From positions 5,203,001 through 5,267,000 of the forward strand of contig NZ_JAPEPW010000001.1 in assembly GCF_026339955.1 (NCBI RefSeq): a stretch of DNA of 64,000 bases, written 5' to 3'. This DNA comes from Streptomyces sp. NBC_01549 (lineage in GTDB: Bacteria; Actinomycetota; Actinomycetes; Streptomycetales; Streptomycetaceae). This document shows positions 17,164-25,412 of the stretch, piece by piece (position 1 is the first letter of the stretch; each line of letters opens with the position of its first letter). The notes beneath the pieces are model-generated. The model was given only the letters and a program-made list of their open reading frames with translations, was not told the DNA's origin and did no database searches. The position numbers and the translations under genes are program-made.

Positions 17164-18276
17164 TTACTTCTCGTCCTCGCCGGAGGCCTCGGCCTCGGCC
17201 TCGGCCTCGGCCTCGGGGGCGGGGGCGGGGCTCGGGGCTTCCGGGAGTTCGGCGGAGAGGGCGGCGGCGGCCTGGACGAGGGGGAGGGCGAGGAGGGCTC
17301 CCGCGCCCTCGCCGACGGTGACGCCGTGGTCGAGGAGAGGTTCGAGGGCCATCCGGTCCAGGGCCTTCGCCTGGGCCGGCTCGCCGCTGTTCTGGCCGGC
17401 CAGCCACCAGTCCGGCGCCCGGAAGGCGACCCGCTGCGCCACGAGGGCACACGCGGCCGAGACGACCCCGTCGAGGATCACCGGCATCTTCCGCACCGCG
17501 CTCTGCAGGAGGAACCCGGTCATCGCCGCGAGGTCGGCGCCGCCCACCACCGCGAGCAGCTGCAGCTGATCCCCGAGCACTGGCCGGGCCCGCCGCAAGG
17601 CGTCCCGCACGGCCGCGCACTTGCGCATCCACGCGAGGTCGTCGATGGGCCGCCCGCCCCGCCCGGTGACCACGGACGCGTCGGTCCCGCACAGCGCCGC
17701 GACCAGTACGGCCGCCGCGGTGGTCCCGCCGACGCTCACATCGCCGAGCACCACCAGATCCGTACCGGAGTCCGCCTCCTCGTCCGCGACGGCGACCCCC
17801 GCCAGGAACGCGGCCTCCACCTCCTGCGAGGTCAGCGCGTCCTCGACGTCGATGCGCCCCGAACCGCGCCGCACCCGATGCCGTACGACGTCCGCGGGCA
17901 GCTGCGCCGGATCGCAGTCCAGCGCCATGTCGACGACCCGTACCGGCACGCCGAGCCCGCGGGCCAGTACCGCCGCGGGGCTCGCGCCCTCCAGGACGGC
18001 CCGCACCAACTGGTCGGCGGTACCCGCGGGCCGCGCCGACACGCCGAGTTCGGCGACCCCGTGGTCGCCCGCGAACAGCACCACACGCGGGTGCTCGATC
18101 GGCCGCACCGGCACCGCGGACTGCGCCGCCGCCAGCCACTCACCCAGGTCGTCGAGGCGGCCCAGTGCCCCGGGCGGCACGATCTGGCGCTCCCGGCGCG
18201 CCTCGGCGTCCCGGCGCACGCCTCCGTCGGGGCGCTCGATCAGATCGGTGAAGTCGTCGAGATTAAGCGAGCTCAT
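17164..18276 (-). CDS. cobT: Nicotinate-nucleotide--dimethylbenzimidazole phosphoribosyltransferase
   Basis: A 370-residue enzyme that activates the lower-ligand base of cobalamin as alpha-ribazole phosphate. The conserved FAGDHGVAELGVSA, VLGDVSVGGTTAAA and the catalytic glutamate in GVTVGEGAGALL (about residue 322) are all present. The C-terminus is unusual: a tandem GGCCTC repeat encodes an (Glu-Ala)n tail before SGEDEK, probably a disordered lineage-specific extension. ATG 18276 is seven bases downstream of TACTGT, so the mRNA is likely leaderless. It is divergent from the methyltransferase gene. No B12 riboswitch is visible upstream. Confidence 0.94.
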   Translation of the reverse strand: MSSLNLDDFTDLIERPDGGVRRDAEARRERQIVPPGALGRLDDLGEWLAAAQSAVPVRPIEHPRVVLFAGDHGVAELGVSARPAGTADQLVRAVLEGASPAAVLARGLGVPVRVVDMALDCDPAQLPADVVRHRVRRGSGRIDVEDALTSQEVEAAFLAGVAVADEEADSGTDLVVLGDVSVGGTTAAAVLVAALCGTDASVVTGRGGRPIDDLAWMRKCAAVRDALRRARPVLGDQLQLLAVVGGADLAAMTGFLLQSAVRKMPVILDGVVSAACALVAQRVAFRAPDWWLAGQNSGEPAQAKALDRMALEPLLDHGVTVGEGAGALLALPLVQAAAALSAELPEAPSPAPAPEAEAEAEAEASGEDEK

Positions 18277-18427
18277 TCGCCGAACAGTACCGGCACCGAT
18301 CGAACACGTCCGCGCCACGTCGTTGCGCCCCGGATCACGATCCGCTACGTACCGTTTGTGTCGGATTGTCGTACGGCTCGCTCGCGCACCCCACCGTCCC
18401 CCCACCCTGCCGTCCCCAGGAGCGCCC

Positions 18428-19492
18428 ATGCCCCCCACGCCACCCCCGAGCGCCGAGCGCCGCGCCGCCTACGCGGCCGAACTCGCCCGAGGCACCGACC
18501 GGTTCCACGAGCCGCGCCGGGCGGACTGTCCCTGGTGCGGCTCGAACCGGCTGCGCACCCGGCTGCGGACGCCGGACCAGGTGCAGCGCAAGCCCGGCAC
18601 GTTCGTCGTCGACGAGTGCGCGGACTGCTCCCACGCCTTCCAGAACCCGCGGCTCAGCGCGGAGGGACTGGCCTTCTACCACCGGGACTTCCACGAGGGA
18701 CTCGACGGCCTCACCGACCGGCTCCTCGGCGCCCGCGGCAGCAGAGGACGCCACCGCGCCGCAGCCCGCGCGCTGCTCCCGCACGCCGAGCCGGAGAGCT
18801 GGCTCGACGTCGGCACCGGGCACGGGCACTTCCCGGCCGTCGCCCGGGAGGTCCACCCGTACACGTCCTTCGACGGCCTCGACCCCACCCGGCGGGTCGA
18901 GAAGGCACGGGCGGCCGGGCACATCGAGGAGGCCCACCGCGGCCGGCTCACCGACCCGCGGATCACCGGGCGGCTGCGCGCCCGCTACGACGTCGTGAGC
19001 ATGTTCCACCATCTGGAGCACACCCGCGACCCGCGCGAAGAGCTGCGCGCCGCGCTGACGGTCCTGCGGCCGGGCGGTCACCTCCTCGTCGAAGTCCCGG
19101 ACCCCGACTGCGCGTTCGGCGCGCTGCTGGGCAGATGGTGGGTGTCGTACGGCCAGCCGCGTCATCTGCACCTGATGCCGCTGCCCAACCTGCTGGGCGA
19201 ACTCGAGTCCCTCGGCTGCGAGATCGTCGCGACGGACCGCCGCGAACCGCACATCCCGTACGACCTCGCGGGCGCCCTCGCGCTGGCCCTCGGCCGCGTC
19301 CTGCCCGACCTCGACGCCCCCTGGCGCCCCACCCCGCCGACGTCGCTCCAGCGCACCCTGCACACGGTCCTGGCCCGGGCCAGCGTTCCGCTGCTCGCCT
19401 CGGCCTCCGCCCTGGACCACGCGATGGCCCCGGTCTTCCGCCGCACCCGCTTCTCGAACGCGTACCGGATCATCGCCCGCAGGCAACCGTGA
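18428..19492 (+). CDS. Class I SAM-dependent methyltransferase with N-terminal zinc site
   Basis: A 354-residue protein. The N-terminus has a CPWCGS...CADC arrangement (residues about 35-62) typical of a small zinc-binding module, followed by a methyltransferase domain with the SAM motif ESWLDVGTGHGHFPA, the acidic GLDPT strand and the VVSMFHHLEHTRDP motif. This architecture is common in enzymes that methylate sugars or other small molecules; the substrate is unknown. AGGAG precedes ATG 18428. It sits between cobT and the cobU fusion and converges on the latter with only 7 bp between them, so any link to cobalamin is positional only. Confidence 0.88.
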   Translation: MPPTPPPSAERRAAYAAELARGTDRFHEPRRADCPWCGSNRLRTRLRTPDQVQRKPGTFVVDECADCSHAFQNPRLSAEGLAFYHRDFHEGLDGLTDRLLGARGSRGRHRAAARALLPHAEPESWLDVGTGHGHFPAVAREVHPYTSFDGLDPTRRVEKARAAGHIEEAHRGRLTDPRITGRLRARYDVVSMFHHLEHTRDPREELRAALTVLRPGGHLLVEVPDPDCAFGALLGRWWVSYGQPRHLHLMPLPNLLGELESLGCEIVATDRREPHIPYDLAGALALALGRVLPDLDAPWRPTPPTSLQRTLHTVLARASVPLLASASALDHAMAPVFRRTRFSNAYRIIARRQP

Positions 19493-19499
19493 GCCCCGG

Positions 19500-20699
19500 T
19501 CAGCCCCGCAACACCAGTGCCTGCCCCGCCACCACCAGCAGCACGTGCTCGCACTCCGCCGCGAACCCCGCGTTCAGGCGGCCGAGTTCGTCGCGGTAGC
19601 GGCGGCCGGAGGCGGTGGCGGGGACGATGCCGGAGCCGACCTCGTTGGAGACGGCGACGAGGGTGCGGCGGGTGTCGCGGACGGCGGAGGTGAGTTCCTC
19701 GACGCGCCAGCGCAGCGCGCGTTCACCGCCGCCGCCCCACTCCGCGTCGTCCCAGGCGTTCACGGAGTCCATCGCGTCCGTGAGCCAGAGGGAGAGGCAG
19801 TCGATCAGGAGGGGAGGGCCGGAGTCCTCCAGGAGCGGCACCAGGTCGCAGGTCTCCACCGTGCGCCAGGAGCCGGGCCGCCGCTCACGGTGGGCGTGCA
19901 CGCGCGACGCCCACTCGTTGTCGCCGCTGCGGGATCCGCCCGTCGCGACGTACAGCACCTCGGGGAAGGACTCCAGACGCCGTTCCGCCTCCACGGACTT
20001 GCCCGAGCGCGCCCCGCCGAGCACGAGGGTGCGGCGCGGTACGTCGGGTACGTCCTCGTAGACGCCCACGTCCAGCGTCGTTCCGTCCGGGACCGCCCGC
20101 GCACCCGCCGCCGCGAGCCGCCGCCGCAGTTCGGGGCCCGGCGGCACGTCGTGGTCGAGGTGGACCGCGATCACGTCCGTCGTCGGCCCGACGGCCCCGA
20201 CCGCGCGCAGCTTCGCCAGGGCGTCCGGCCGCCCCACCACATCGGCGACCACCATGGCGTACGAGTCGCCGTTCTCCTCCACTCCCGCGGGCGCCGCGCC
20301 CGGCGGCAGATACAGCAGCCGTTGTCCGTCCGGCCCGGTGACGGCGTATCCGGTGCCGGGCGAGTCCATCGGCACCGCCCGCACCCGGTGCCCGGTCAGC
20401 AGCGCCAGTTCGCCGCCGTCCGGAACGCGTACGGGCTGCGGCAGCCCCGCCGGTACCTCGACCGCGGGCCCGTCGTGCGGATGCGACAGCAGTACCTGCC
20501 GTACGCCGCCCAGCGAGTGCCCGGCTCGGGCCGCGGCGAACGCGGCGCCGGGCGTGAGGTCGAGCAGCAGCGTGCCGTCCACGAGCAGCGCGGTGGCCGC
20601 CCGCGCGTCCTCGCCGAGCGCACTTGCACAGGCCGCACAGGGACAGTCGGGACGGGGCAGGCCCTCGGGGGCGCCGGTGCCGAGCAGAGTGAGTTCCAC
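19500..20699 (-). CDS. cobU: Metallo-beta-lactamase-like domain fused to adenosylcobinamide kinase/guanylyltransferase
   Basis: A 399-residue fusion. Residues about 225-399 are CobU: the P-loop LVLGGARSGKSVEAE, VLYVATGG and the late VVSNEVGSGIVP match the bifunctional kinase/guanylyltransferase that makes adenosylcobinamide-GDP. Residues 1-215 resemble PhnP-like metallo-beta-lactamase proteins (LTLLGTGAPEGLPRPDCPC with paired cysteines). The metal motif reads SHPHDGPA instead of HxHxDH, so the last histidine is missing and activity may be lost or changed. The start is GTG 20699 with CAGGG upstream. Together with cobT and cobS it completes nucleotide-loop assembly. Confidence 0.9.
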   Translation of the reverse strand: MELTLLGTGAPEGLPRPDCPCAACASALGEDARAATALLVDGTLLLDLTPGAAFAAARAGHSLGGVRQVLLSHPHDGPAVEVPAGLPQPVRVPDGGELALLTGHRVRAVPMDSPGTGYAVTGPDGQRLLYLPPGAAPAGVEENGDSYAMVVADVVGRPDALAKLRAVGAVGPTTDVIAVHLDHDVPPGPELRRRLAAAGARAVPDGTTLDVGVYEDVPDVPRRTLVLGGARSGKSVEAERRLESFPEVLYVATGGSRSGDNEWASRVHAHRERRPGSWRTVETCDLVPLLEDSGPPLLIDCLSLWLTDAMDSVNAWDDAEWGGGGERALRWRVEELTSAVRDTRRTLVAVSNEVGSGIVPATASGRRYRDELGRLNAGFAAECEHVLLVVAGQALVLRG

Positions 20700-20899
20700 G
20701 CCCTGATTTTCCCGTGTCGTCGTGGGCGGCGCGCGTTCGGGTACAGCACCCGGAGGGGCGTGGGGCCGTTCACGACCCGCGCCCCGTGCCGCGACTCGCG
20801 ATCTTCTGTTCCGCGCCCGGCTCAGCGCCTAGGCTTCGGACGGGAGCCGGATCTTGTGCGGCTTCCGCTGTGCAGTGTGCTCATACCTGGGAGGCGTAC

Positions 20900-21112
20900 A
20901 TGGCGGCATGGACGTGGCGGTTCGAGAAGTCCGACGGGACAGAGGTCCAACCCGCGGTGCAGCCCGAGGAGTTCACCACGCAGGGGGATGCGGAGTCCTG
21001 GATCGGCGAGGTCTGGAAGGACCTCCTGGAGGGCGGCGCGGACCAGGTGTTCCTCTTCGAGGACGGCACGAAGATCTACGGGCCGATGAGCCTGCACGCC
21101 GAACCGGAGTAG
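20900..21112 (+). CDS. Small conserved hypothetical protein
   Basis: A 70-residue acidic protein beginning MAAWTWRFEKSDGTEVQP. ATG 20900 has a strong GGGAGG site, codon usage is typical, and a perfect terminator follows, so it is a real gene. It resembles small single-domain proteins found widely in Streptomyces. No motif suggests a reaction, and no signal peptide or membrane segment is seen. Confidence 0.85.
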   Translation: MAAWTWRFEKSDGTEVQPAVQPEEFTTQGDAESWIGEVWKDLLEGGADQVFLFEDGTKIYGPMSLHAEPE

Positions 21113-21119
21113 GCCGGCC

Positions 21120-21149
21120 GGGGTTGCCGGGACCGCTCCCGGCAACCCC
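21120..21149. terminator. Bidirectional terminator between converging genes
   Basis: Perfect 12-bp stem GGGGTTGCCGGG / CCCGGCAACCCC with a 6-nt loop, 8 bp past the small gene at 20900 and about 45 bp past the convergent HtrA-like gene. Confidence 0.85.
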
Positions 21150-21192
21150 GTTCGCCATGCGTCAACCCCTTGCCGCCGCCTTCACCCCGTGC

Positions 21193-22272
21193 CTACTGCT
21201 CGCCCAGCCGCACGCCGACCGTCCGCTCGGTCCCGCCCCGCAGGAACGTCACCCGGGTCCGCTGGCCAGGCTTGTCGGCCGCGAGCGCCTCGGCGAGCGA
21301 GGTGAGGGTGGTGATGTCGTTCGTGCCGATCCGGGTGATGATGTCGCCGGGCCGGATGCCCGCCGTGTCGGCCGCGCCGCCGGGCTGCACCTCGACCACG
21401 GCGACACCCGCGGGAGCGTAGGTCGCGTCGAGCACCGTACGGCCGGTGATGCCGAGCGCGGCCCGTCCCGAGTCGGTGACCTTGCCGGTTCTGATGATCT
21501 GGTCGGCGATCGTCCGCACCATCGAGGCGGGGATCGCGAATCCGATACCGGGCGCCGTGCCGCCCCCGAGGCTCGGGTCCGTCGCGGCCAGCGTGGGAAT
21601 GCCGATGACCTGCCCGTTCAGGCCGACGAGCGCGCCGCCGCTGTTGCCCGGGTTGATCGCGGCCGACGTCTGCACCATGTTGGCGATGGTGGCCCCCGTC
21701 CCGCCGTCGGCGCTGCCCTCGCTGACGGTGCGACCGGTCGCCGACACGATGCCCTGGGTCACGCTGGACGACAGCCCGAGGGGCGAGCCCATCGCCAGCA
21801 CGATCTGGCCGACCTCGACCTTCTCCGAGTTCCCCATGGTGGCCGCCTTCAGCCCGCTCGGCACCTTGTTCAGCTTGATGACGGCGAGATCCTGGCCCGG
21901 GTAGGTGTACACGAGCTTGGCCGTCAGCACGTTCTGGCTGTTGGCCGTCGTCACCCTGAACGTCGTCTCGTTCCCGACCACGTGCGCGTTGGTGACGATG
22001 TGTCCCTGGTCGTCGTACACCACCCCCGAGCCCAGTTCGTCGCTCGCCTGGATCTGCACCACCGAGGGCAGGACGTTTTTGATCACCTTCAGGTACGCGT
22101 TCTGCAGATCGTCGGCCGCGAGCGGGGCGACGGCCTGCGTCGTCCCCTCCTTCGTGGCGCCCTTCTCGGCCGGCGACCCGGAGCCGGAACAGCCGCAGAG
22201 CAGGACGGCGGCGCAGCCGAGGGCGGTTATGGGGAGCAACGGGCGCGGCACGTGGACACAGGTGGCAGCCAT
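21193..22272 (-). CDS. HtrA/DegP-like serine protease lipoprotein
   Basis: A 359-residue secreted lipoprotein protease. The signal peptide ends in a lipobox (AAVLLCGCSGSG). A trypsin-like domain follows, with the catalytic triad in VTNAHVVG (His), QDLAVIK (Asp) and INPGNSGGAL (Ser), and then a single PDZ domain (GVAVVEVQPGGAADTAGIRP). This is the standard actinobacterial envelope quality-control protease layout. ATG 22272 has only a weak GGGA site. It is downstream of a methyltransferase/DUF3043 pair on the same strand but separated by 122 bp, and converges on the small gene at 20900. Confidence 0.93.
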   Translation of the reverse strand: MAATCVHVPRPLLPITALGCAAVLLCGCSGSGSPAEKGATKEGTTQAVAPLAADDLQNAYLKVIKNVLPSVVQIQASDELGSGVVYDDQGHIVTNAHVVGNETTFRVTTANSQNVLTAKLVYTYPGQDLAVIKLNKVPSGLKAATMGNSEKVEVGQIVLAMGSPLGLSSSVTQGIVSATGRTVSEGSADGGTGATIANMVQTSAAINPGNSGGALVGLNGQVIGIPTLAATDPSLGGGTAPGIGFAIPASMVRTIADQIIRTGKVTDSGRAALGITGRTVLDATYAPAGVAVVEVQPGGAADTAGIRPGDIITRIGTNDITTLTSLAEALAADKPGQRTRVTFLRGGTERTVGVRLGEQ

Positions 22273-22368
22273 GTCCCGAGTGTCCCTTTCGCGGCTCCGC
22301 TCCGGCTTGTGGTGCAGGGCCGAACAGGGGGATCGGCGGCGGTCGGCCGCGTCCGCCGCAGGAACCGA

Positions 22369-22415
22369 TCAGCCGCGTACGCTGCGGAGCAGCGTCAGCC
22401 GCGTACGCCGCAGAG
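22369..22415. repeat. 26-bp-period tandem duplication at a gene 3' end
   Basis: TCAGCCGCGTACGCTGCGGA at 22369 is repeated with two changes from 22395. The second copy contains the methyltransferase stop codon, so the gene's last codons and stop were copied into the downstream spacer. Confidence 0.75.
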
Positions 22416-23183
22416 ATGCAGCAGGGCCGCGACCTGGCGATAGGGGTCCGTCCGCCCGGCCCGCTCCTCCGCGGCCAGGAGAGTCTCCACGTCCTCGGGG
22501 ACGGGGGTCCCGTCGGGCACCGTGTCCGTGAAGACCCGCACGCCGTACCAGGCGTGCAACGGCGCCCCGATGCCCGCGAGAGTGGACGTGAGCGTGGCGA
22601 GCCGGTCCGCGCGGACGGCGAGGCCGAGCCGATTGACGTAGGCGTCCGTGTCGAACGCGGCCAGGGTCGCCGGCCAGTCCCCGGACAGGCCCGGCCGCAC
22701 GGCCAGCGCGTCGGCGTTCCGTACCAGCAGCGAGAGCAGCCCGCCCGGGGCCAGCATCCGCGCCAGCCCCGCGAGCAGCGGGTCCGGCTCCTCGACGTAC
22801 ATGAGTACGCCGTGGCACAGCACCACGTCGAAGCTGCCGGGCAGGAAGTGCACGCCCGTCTCGCGTCCGTCGCCCTCGATGAGCCGCACCCGACTCCGGA
22901 TGCCCTCGGGCTCGGCGGCCAGCGCCTCCCGGGCCACCGCGAGCATCTTCGCGTCCTGCTCCAGGCCGGTCACCTGATGCCCGGCCCGGGCCAGCCGCAG
23001 CGCCTGCGTGCCCTGGCCCATTCCGACGTCGAGCACCCGCAACCGCTGCCCGACCGGGAAGCGCCCGGCTATCTGCTCGTCGAGCTGCCGGGCGACAAGC
23101 TCCTGTCGTACGACATCACGCAGCCCGCCCAGCTTGCTCAGCCAGGCATCCGCCGCACCTCCGGAGAACGATGTCGTGCTCAG
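22395..23183 (-). CDS. SAM-dependent methyltransferase, apparent CTG start
   Basis: A 262-residue class I methyltransferase with SAM motif RVLDVGMGQGTQALRLA, acidic loop GLEQD and the VLCHGVLMYVEEPDP motif. No ATG or GTG lies in frame before the SAM motif. The first residues STTSFSGGAADAWL directly follow a CTG codon at 23183, which has GGAGAG at good distance and overlaps the upstream TGA stop as CTGA, the same layout as the usual ATGA or GTGA coupling. I infer translational coupling to the DUF3043 gene with a CTG start. The substrate is unknown; mobile quinone/tRNA-type enzymes have similar domains. Confidence 0.82.
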   Translation of the reverse strand: MSTTSFSGGAADAWLSKLGGLRDVVRQELVARQLDEQIAGRFPVGQRLRVLDVGMGQGTQALRLARAGHQVTGLEQDAKMLAVAREALAAEPEGIRSRVRLIEGDGRETGVHFLPGSFDVVLCHGVLMYVEEPDPLLAGLARMLAPGGLLSLLVRNADALAVRPGLSGDWPATLAAFDTDAYVNRLGLAVRADRLATLTSTLAGIGAPLHAWYGVRVFTDTVPDGTPVPEDVETLLAAEERAGRTDPYRQVAALLHLCGVRG

Positions 23184-23776
23184 GGCCGCTCTCCGCGCTT
23201 GACCTGCGGCTTGGGCAGCCGGAGGCGACGCATCTGGAGAGTGCGCATCAGCGCGTACCTGACCGCGCCCTTCGTGGGCACGTCGGGGAAGCGGGCGGCC
23301 AGCTGCTTCCTCAGCCGGATCACGATGACGATCGAGTCGACCACGATCATCACGATCACCACGAGCCACAGCAGCAGTGCGATGTTCTGCAGCGGGCCCA
23401 CCCGCACCATGCTCAGTACGAGGATGACCACGGCCATCGGCAGGAAGAACTCCGCGACGCAGAAGCGCGAGTCCACGAAGTCGCGCGCGAACTTCCGCAC
23501 CGGCCCCTTGTCACGGACGGGCAGATAGCGCTGGTCGCCGCTGGCCAGGGCCTGGCGCTGCTTCTCCATCTGGACACGACGCTCGTCGCGCTGGCGCTTG
23601 GCCGCGTCCTTGCGCGTCGTCGGCGTCTGGGCGACGCTGCGACGCTGGGTCTGGGCCTCACTGCGCTTGGGCGTGGGGCGGCCCTTAGGGGCCTGCGGGT
23701 CACGGGTCTGCTTGGAGTCGGTCACCGGCGCCTTGTCGGCGGGGGCCTTCTCTTCCTTGGCACGGCTACGGAACAC
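23180..23776 (-). CDS. DUF3043 membrane protein
   Basis: A 198-residue protein with a long charged, arginine/lysine-rich N-terminal half (about residues 1-105) and two membrane segments (FFLPMAVVILVLSMV and LLWLVVIVMIVVDSIVIVI), ending in a basic tail. This is the layout of actinobacterial DUF3043 proteins of unknown function. GTG 23776 has no ribosome site but lies eight bases after TACCCT, suggesting leaderless transcription. It overlaps the downstream methyltransferase by 4 bp. It is divergent from pspA. Confidence 0.87.
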   Translation of the reverse strand: MFRSRAKEEKAPADKAPVTDSKQTRDPQAPKGRPTPKRSEAQTQRRSVAQTPTTRKDAAKRQRDERRVQMEKQRQALASGDQRYLPVRDKGPVRKFARDFVDSRFCVAEFFLPMAVVILVLSMVRVGPLQNIALLLWLVVIVMIVVDSIVIVIRLRKQLAARFPDVPTKGAVRYALMRTLQMRRLRLPKPQVKRGERP

Positions 23777-23823
23777 AAAACCCAAGGGTACGGGGTGCGG
23801 CGGCATGGACGTCGTTCGAGTGG

Positions 23824-23850
23824 GGAACGATCCGGCAACACCGCGCGTCT
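23824..23850 (+). promoter_or_regulatory. Possible SigE-type promoter of pspA
   Basis: GGAAC at 23824-23828 followed after 17 bases by CGTCT fits the general shape of Streptomyces SigE (cell-envelope stress) promoters. It would leave about a 195-nt leader before pspA. Weak evidence by itself; the function of PspA makes it reasonable. Confidence 0.35.
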
Positions 23851-24052
23851 GTAGTGGGACAGAGGGGACGTTGTGCATGGGTGGACCCCGAGTCCCACCT
23901 ACTCCCTACGCCGGAGCGGTGCCGTACGCAGTCGTCCTTGGGGATGAGCGCATCCGTCCCCGAACAGTGCGGTAATGGATGCAGGGCCCGTACTGTGGGT
24001 TCTGTTGCAGTACCTGGAGCTGGAGTCCGTCAGAAGGGGGCGCGCGAAGCCC

Positions 24053-24847
24053 ATGAGCGGTGTCATGAAGCGTATGGGGATGATCTTCCGCGCGAAGGCG
24101 AACAAGGCCCTTGACCGGGCCGAGGACCCGCGCGAAACCCTCGATTACTCGTACCAGAAGCAGCTGGAGCTGCTGCAGAAGGTGCGCCGCGGCGTCGCGG
24201 ACGTGGCGACCAGCCGCAAGCGCCTCGAACTGCAGCTGAACCAGCTCCAGAACCAGTCCACCAAGCTGGAGGAACAGGGCCGCAAGGCGCTCGCGCTCGG
24301 CCGGGAGGACCTGGCCCGCGAGGCGCTCTCCCGCCGGGCGGCGCTCCAGCAGCAGGTGACGGACCTGGAGACGCAGCACCAGACCCTCCAGGGCGAGGAG
24401 GAGAAGCTCACCCTGGCGGCGCAGCGGCTCCAGGCCAAGGTGGACGCCTTCCGCACCAAGAAGGAGACCATCAAGGCGACCTACACGGCGGCCCAGGCGC
24501 AGACCCGCATCGGAGAGGCCTTCTCCGGCATCTCCGAGGAGATGGGCGACGTCGGCATGGCGATCCAGCGTGCCGAGGACAAGACCGCGCAGCTGCAGGC
24601 CCGCGCCGGCGCGATCGACGAGCTGCTCGCCTCCGGTGCGCTCGACGACCAGTCCGGTCTGGCCAAGGACGACATCCAGAGCGAGCTGGACCGGCTCTCC
24701 GGTGGTACGGATGTAGAGCTGGAACTGCAGCGCATGAAGGCCGAGCTCGCCGGCGGCTCCTCGCCGCAGCAGGCGATCGAGGGCGGTAGCGGACAGTCCC
24801 AGTCGCAGTCCCGGCCGCAGGACACTCCGCGCTTCGACAAGCAGTGA
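24053..24847 (+). CDS. pspA: PspA/IM30 membrane-stress protein
   Basis: A 264-residue, almost wholly alpha-helical coiled-coil protein of the PspA/Vipp1 (ESCRT-III-like) family that binds and protects the cytoplasmic membrane. The N-terminal amphipathic helix (MKRMGMIFRAKANKALDRAE) and the DPRETLDYSYQKQLELLQKV block are typical. The C-terminal 30 residues are Ser/Gln-rich and likely disordered. ATG 24053 is used; ATG 24065 is an alternative and neither has an ideal ribosome site. A PspA-associated small gene follows at 30 bp. Confidence 0.93.
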   Translation: MSGVMKRMGMIFRAKANKALDRAEDPRETLDYSYQKQLELLQKVRRGVADVATSRKRLELQLNQLQNQSTKLEEQGRKALALGREDLAREALSRRAALQQQVTDLETQHQTLQGEEEKLTLAAQRLQAKVDAFRTKKETIKATYTAAQAQTRIGEAFSGISEEMGDVGMAIQRAEDKTAQLQARAGAIDELLASGALDDQSGLAKDDIQSELDRLSGGTDVELELQRMKAELAGGSSPQQAIEGGSGQSQSQSRPQDTPRFDKQ

Positions 24848-24877
24848 CCCACACCTAGGGCGCCTGAGGAGGGCGAC

Positions 24878-25156
24878 ATGATCGTACGGATCATGGGGGA
24901 GGGGCAGGTGAGGTTGGACGACACCCACCTCACCGAACTGAACAAGCTGGACGACGAGCTGCTCGCCGAGATGGAGAGCGGTGACGGGGCGGGCTTCCGG
25001 CGCACCCTGACCACTCTCCTGGACCAGGTACGGCGGCTCGGCGCTCCGCTCCCCGACGACGCCCTCGAACCCTCGGACCTCATCCTCCCGTCCCCCGACG
25101 CGACCCTCGAAGAGGTCCGCGAGATGCTGACGGACGAGGGCCTGATCCCCGGCTGA
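24878..25156 (+). CDS. PspA-associated small protein (PspAA type)
   Basis: A 92-residue acidic protein, MIVRIMGEGQVRLDDTHLTE at the start, matching the small partner commonly encoded after actinobacterial pspA (PspAA). It probably modulates PspA assembly; no direct evidence here. GGAGG precedes ATG 24878. Only 30 bp separate it from pspA, so they form an operon. Confidence 0.88.
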   Translation: MIVRIMGEGQVRLDDTHLTELNKLDDELLAEMESGDGAGFRRTLTTLLDQVRRLGAPLPDDALEPSDLILPSPDATLEEVREMLTDEGLIPG

Positions 25157-25280
25157 CGGTTCCCTCCGAGGGTTGAGCAGGGGGGCCTCCGCAGCTCCGG
25201 GCCCACAGCTCACGGGGTTTCCCGTGCCCCTGGTCGGGACTGCGTCCCGCTTCCCAGCCCATCGGAAGCGCCTTGACCGC

Positions 25281-25352
25281 GGCCCGGTGGGGGTTGATCG
25301 CGCAGTTCCCCGCGCCCCTAAGAGCTCCAGCCCGTCCGGCGCTCGAGGAACC
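25281..25352. repeat. Dispersed Streptomyces intergenic repeat, copy 2
   Basis: Contains TTGATCGCGCAGTTCCCCGC, then CCCCTAAGAGCTCCAGCCCG and TCCGGCGCTCGAGGAA. The second half is shared with the 61430 copy. Confidence 0.7.
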
Positions 25353-25412
25353 GGCCGACGGTACCCAGTAGCCCCGTTCCGCCCCCTGCGAGGGCCCCGT
25401 ACCGTAAACCGG

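Noticed and set aside
16932..18427. Cobalamin riboswitch near cobT/cobS/cobU
   Set aside because: No B12-box-like sequence is visible upstream of any of the three genes, and cobT and cobS appear leaderless.
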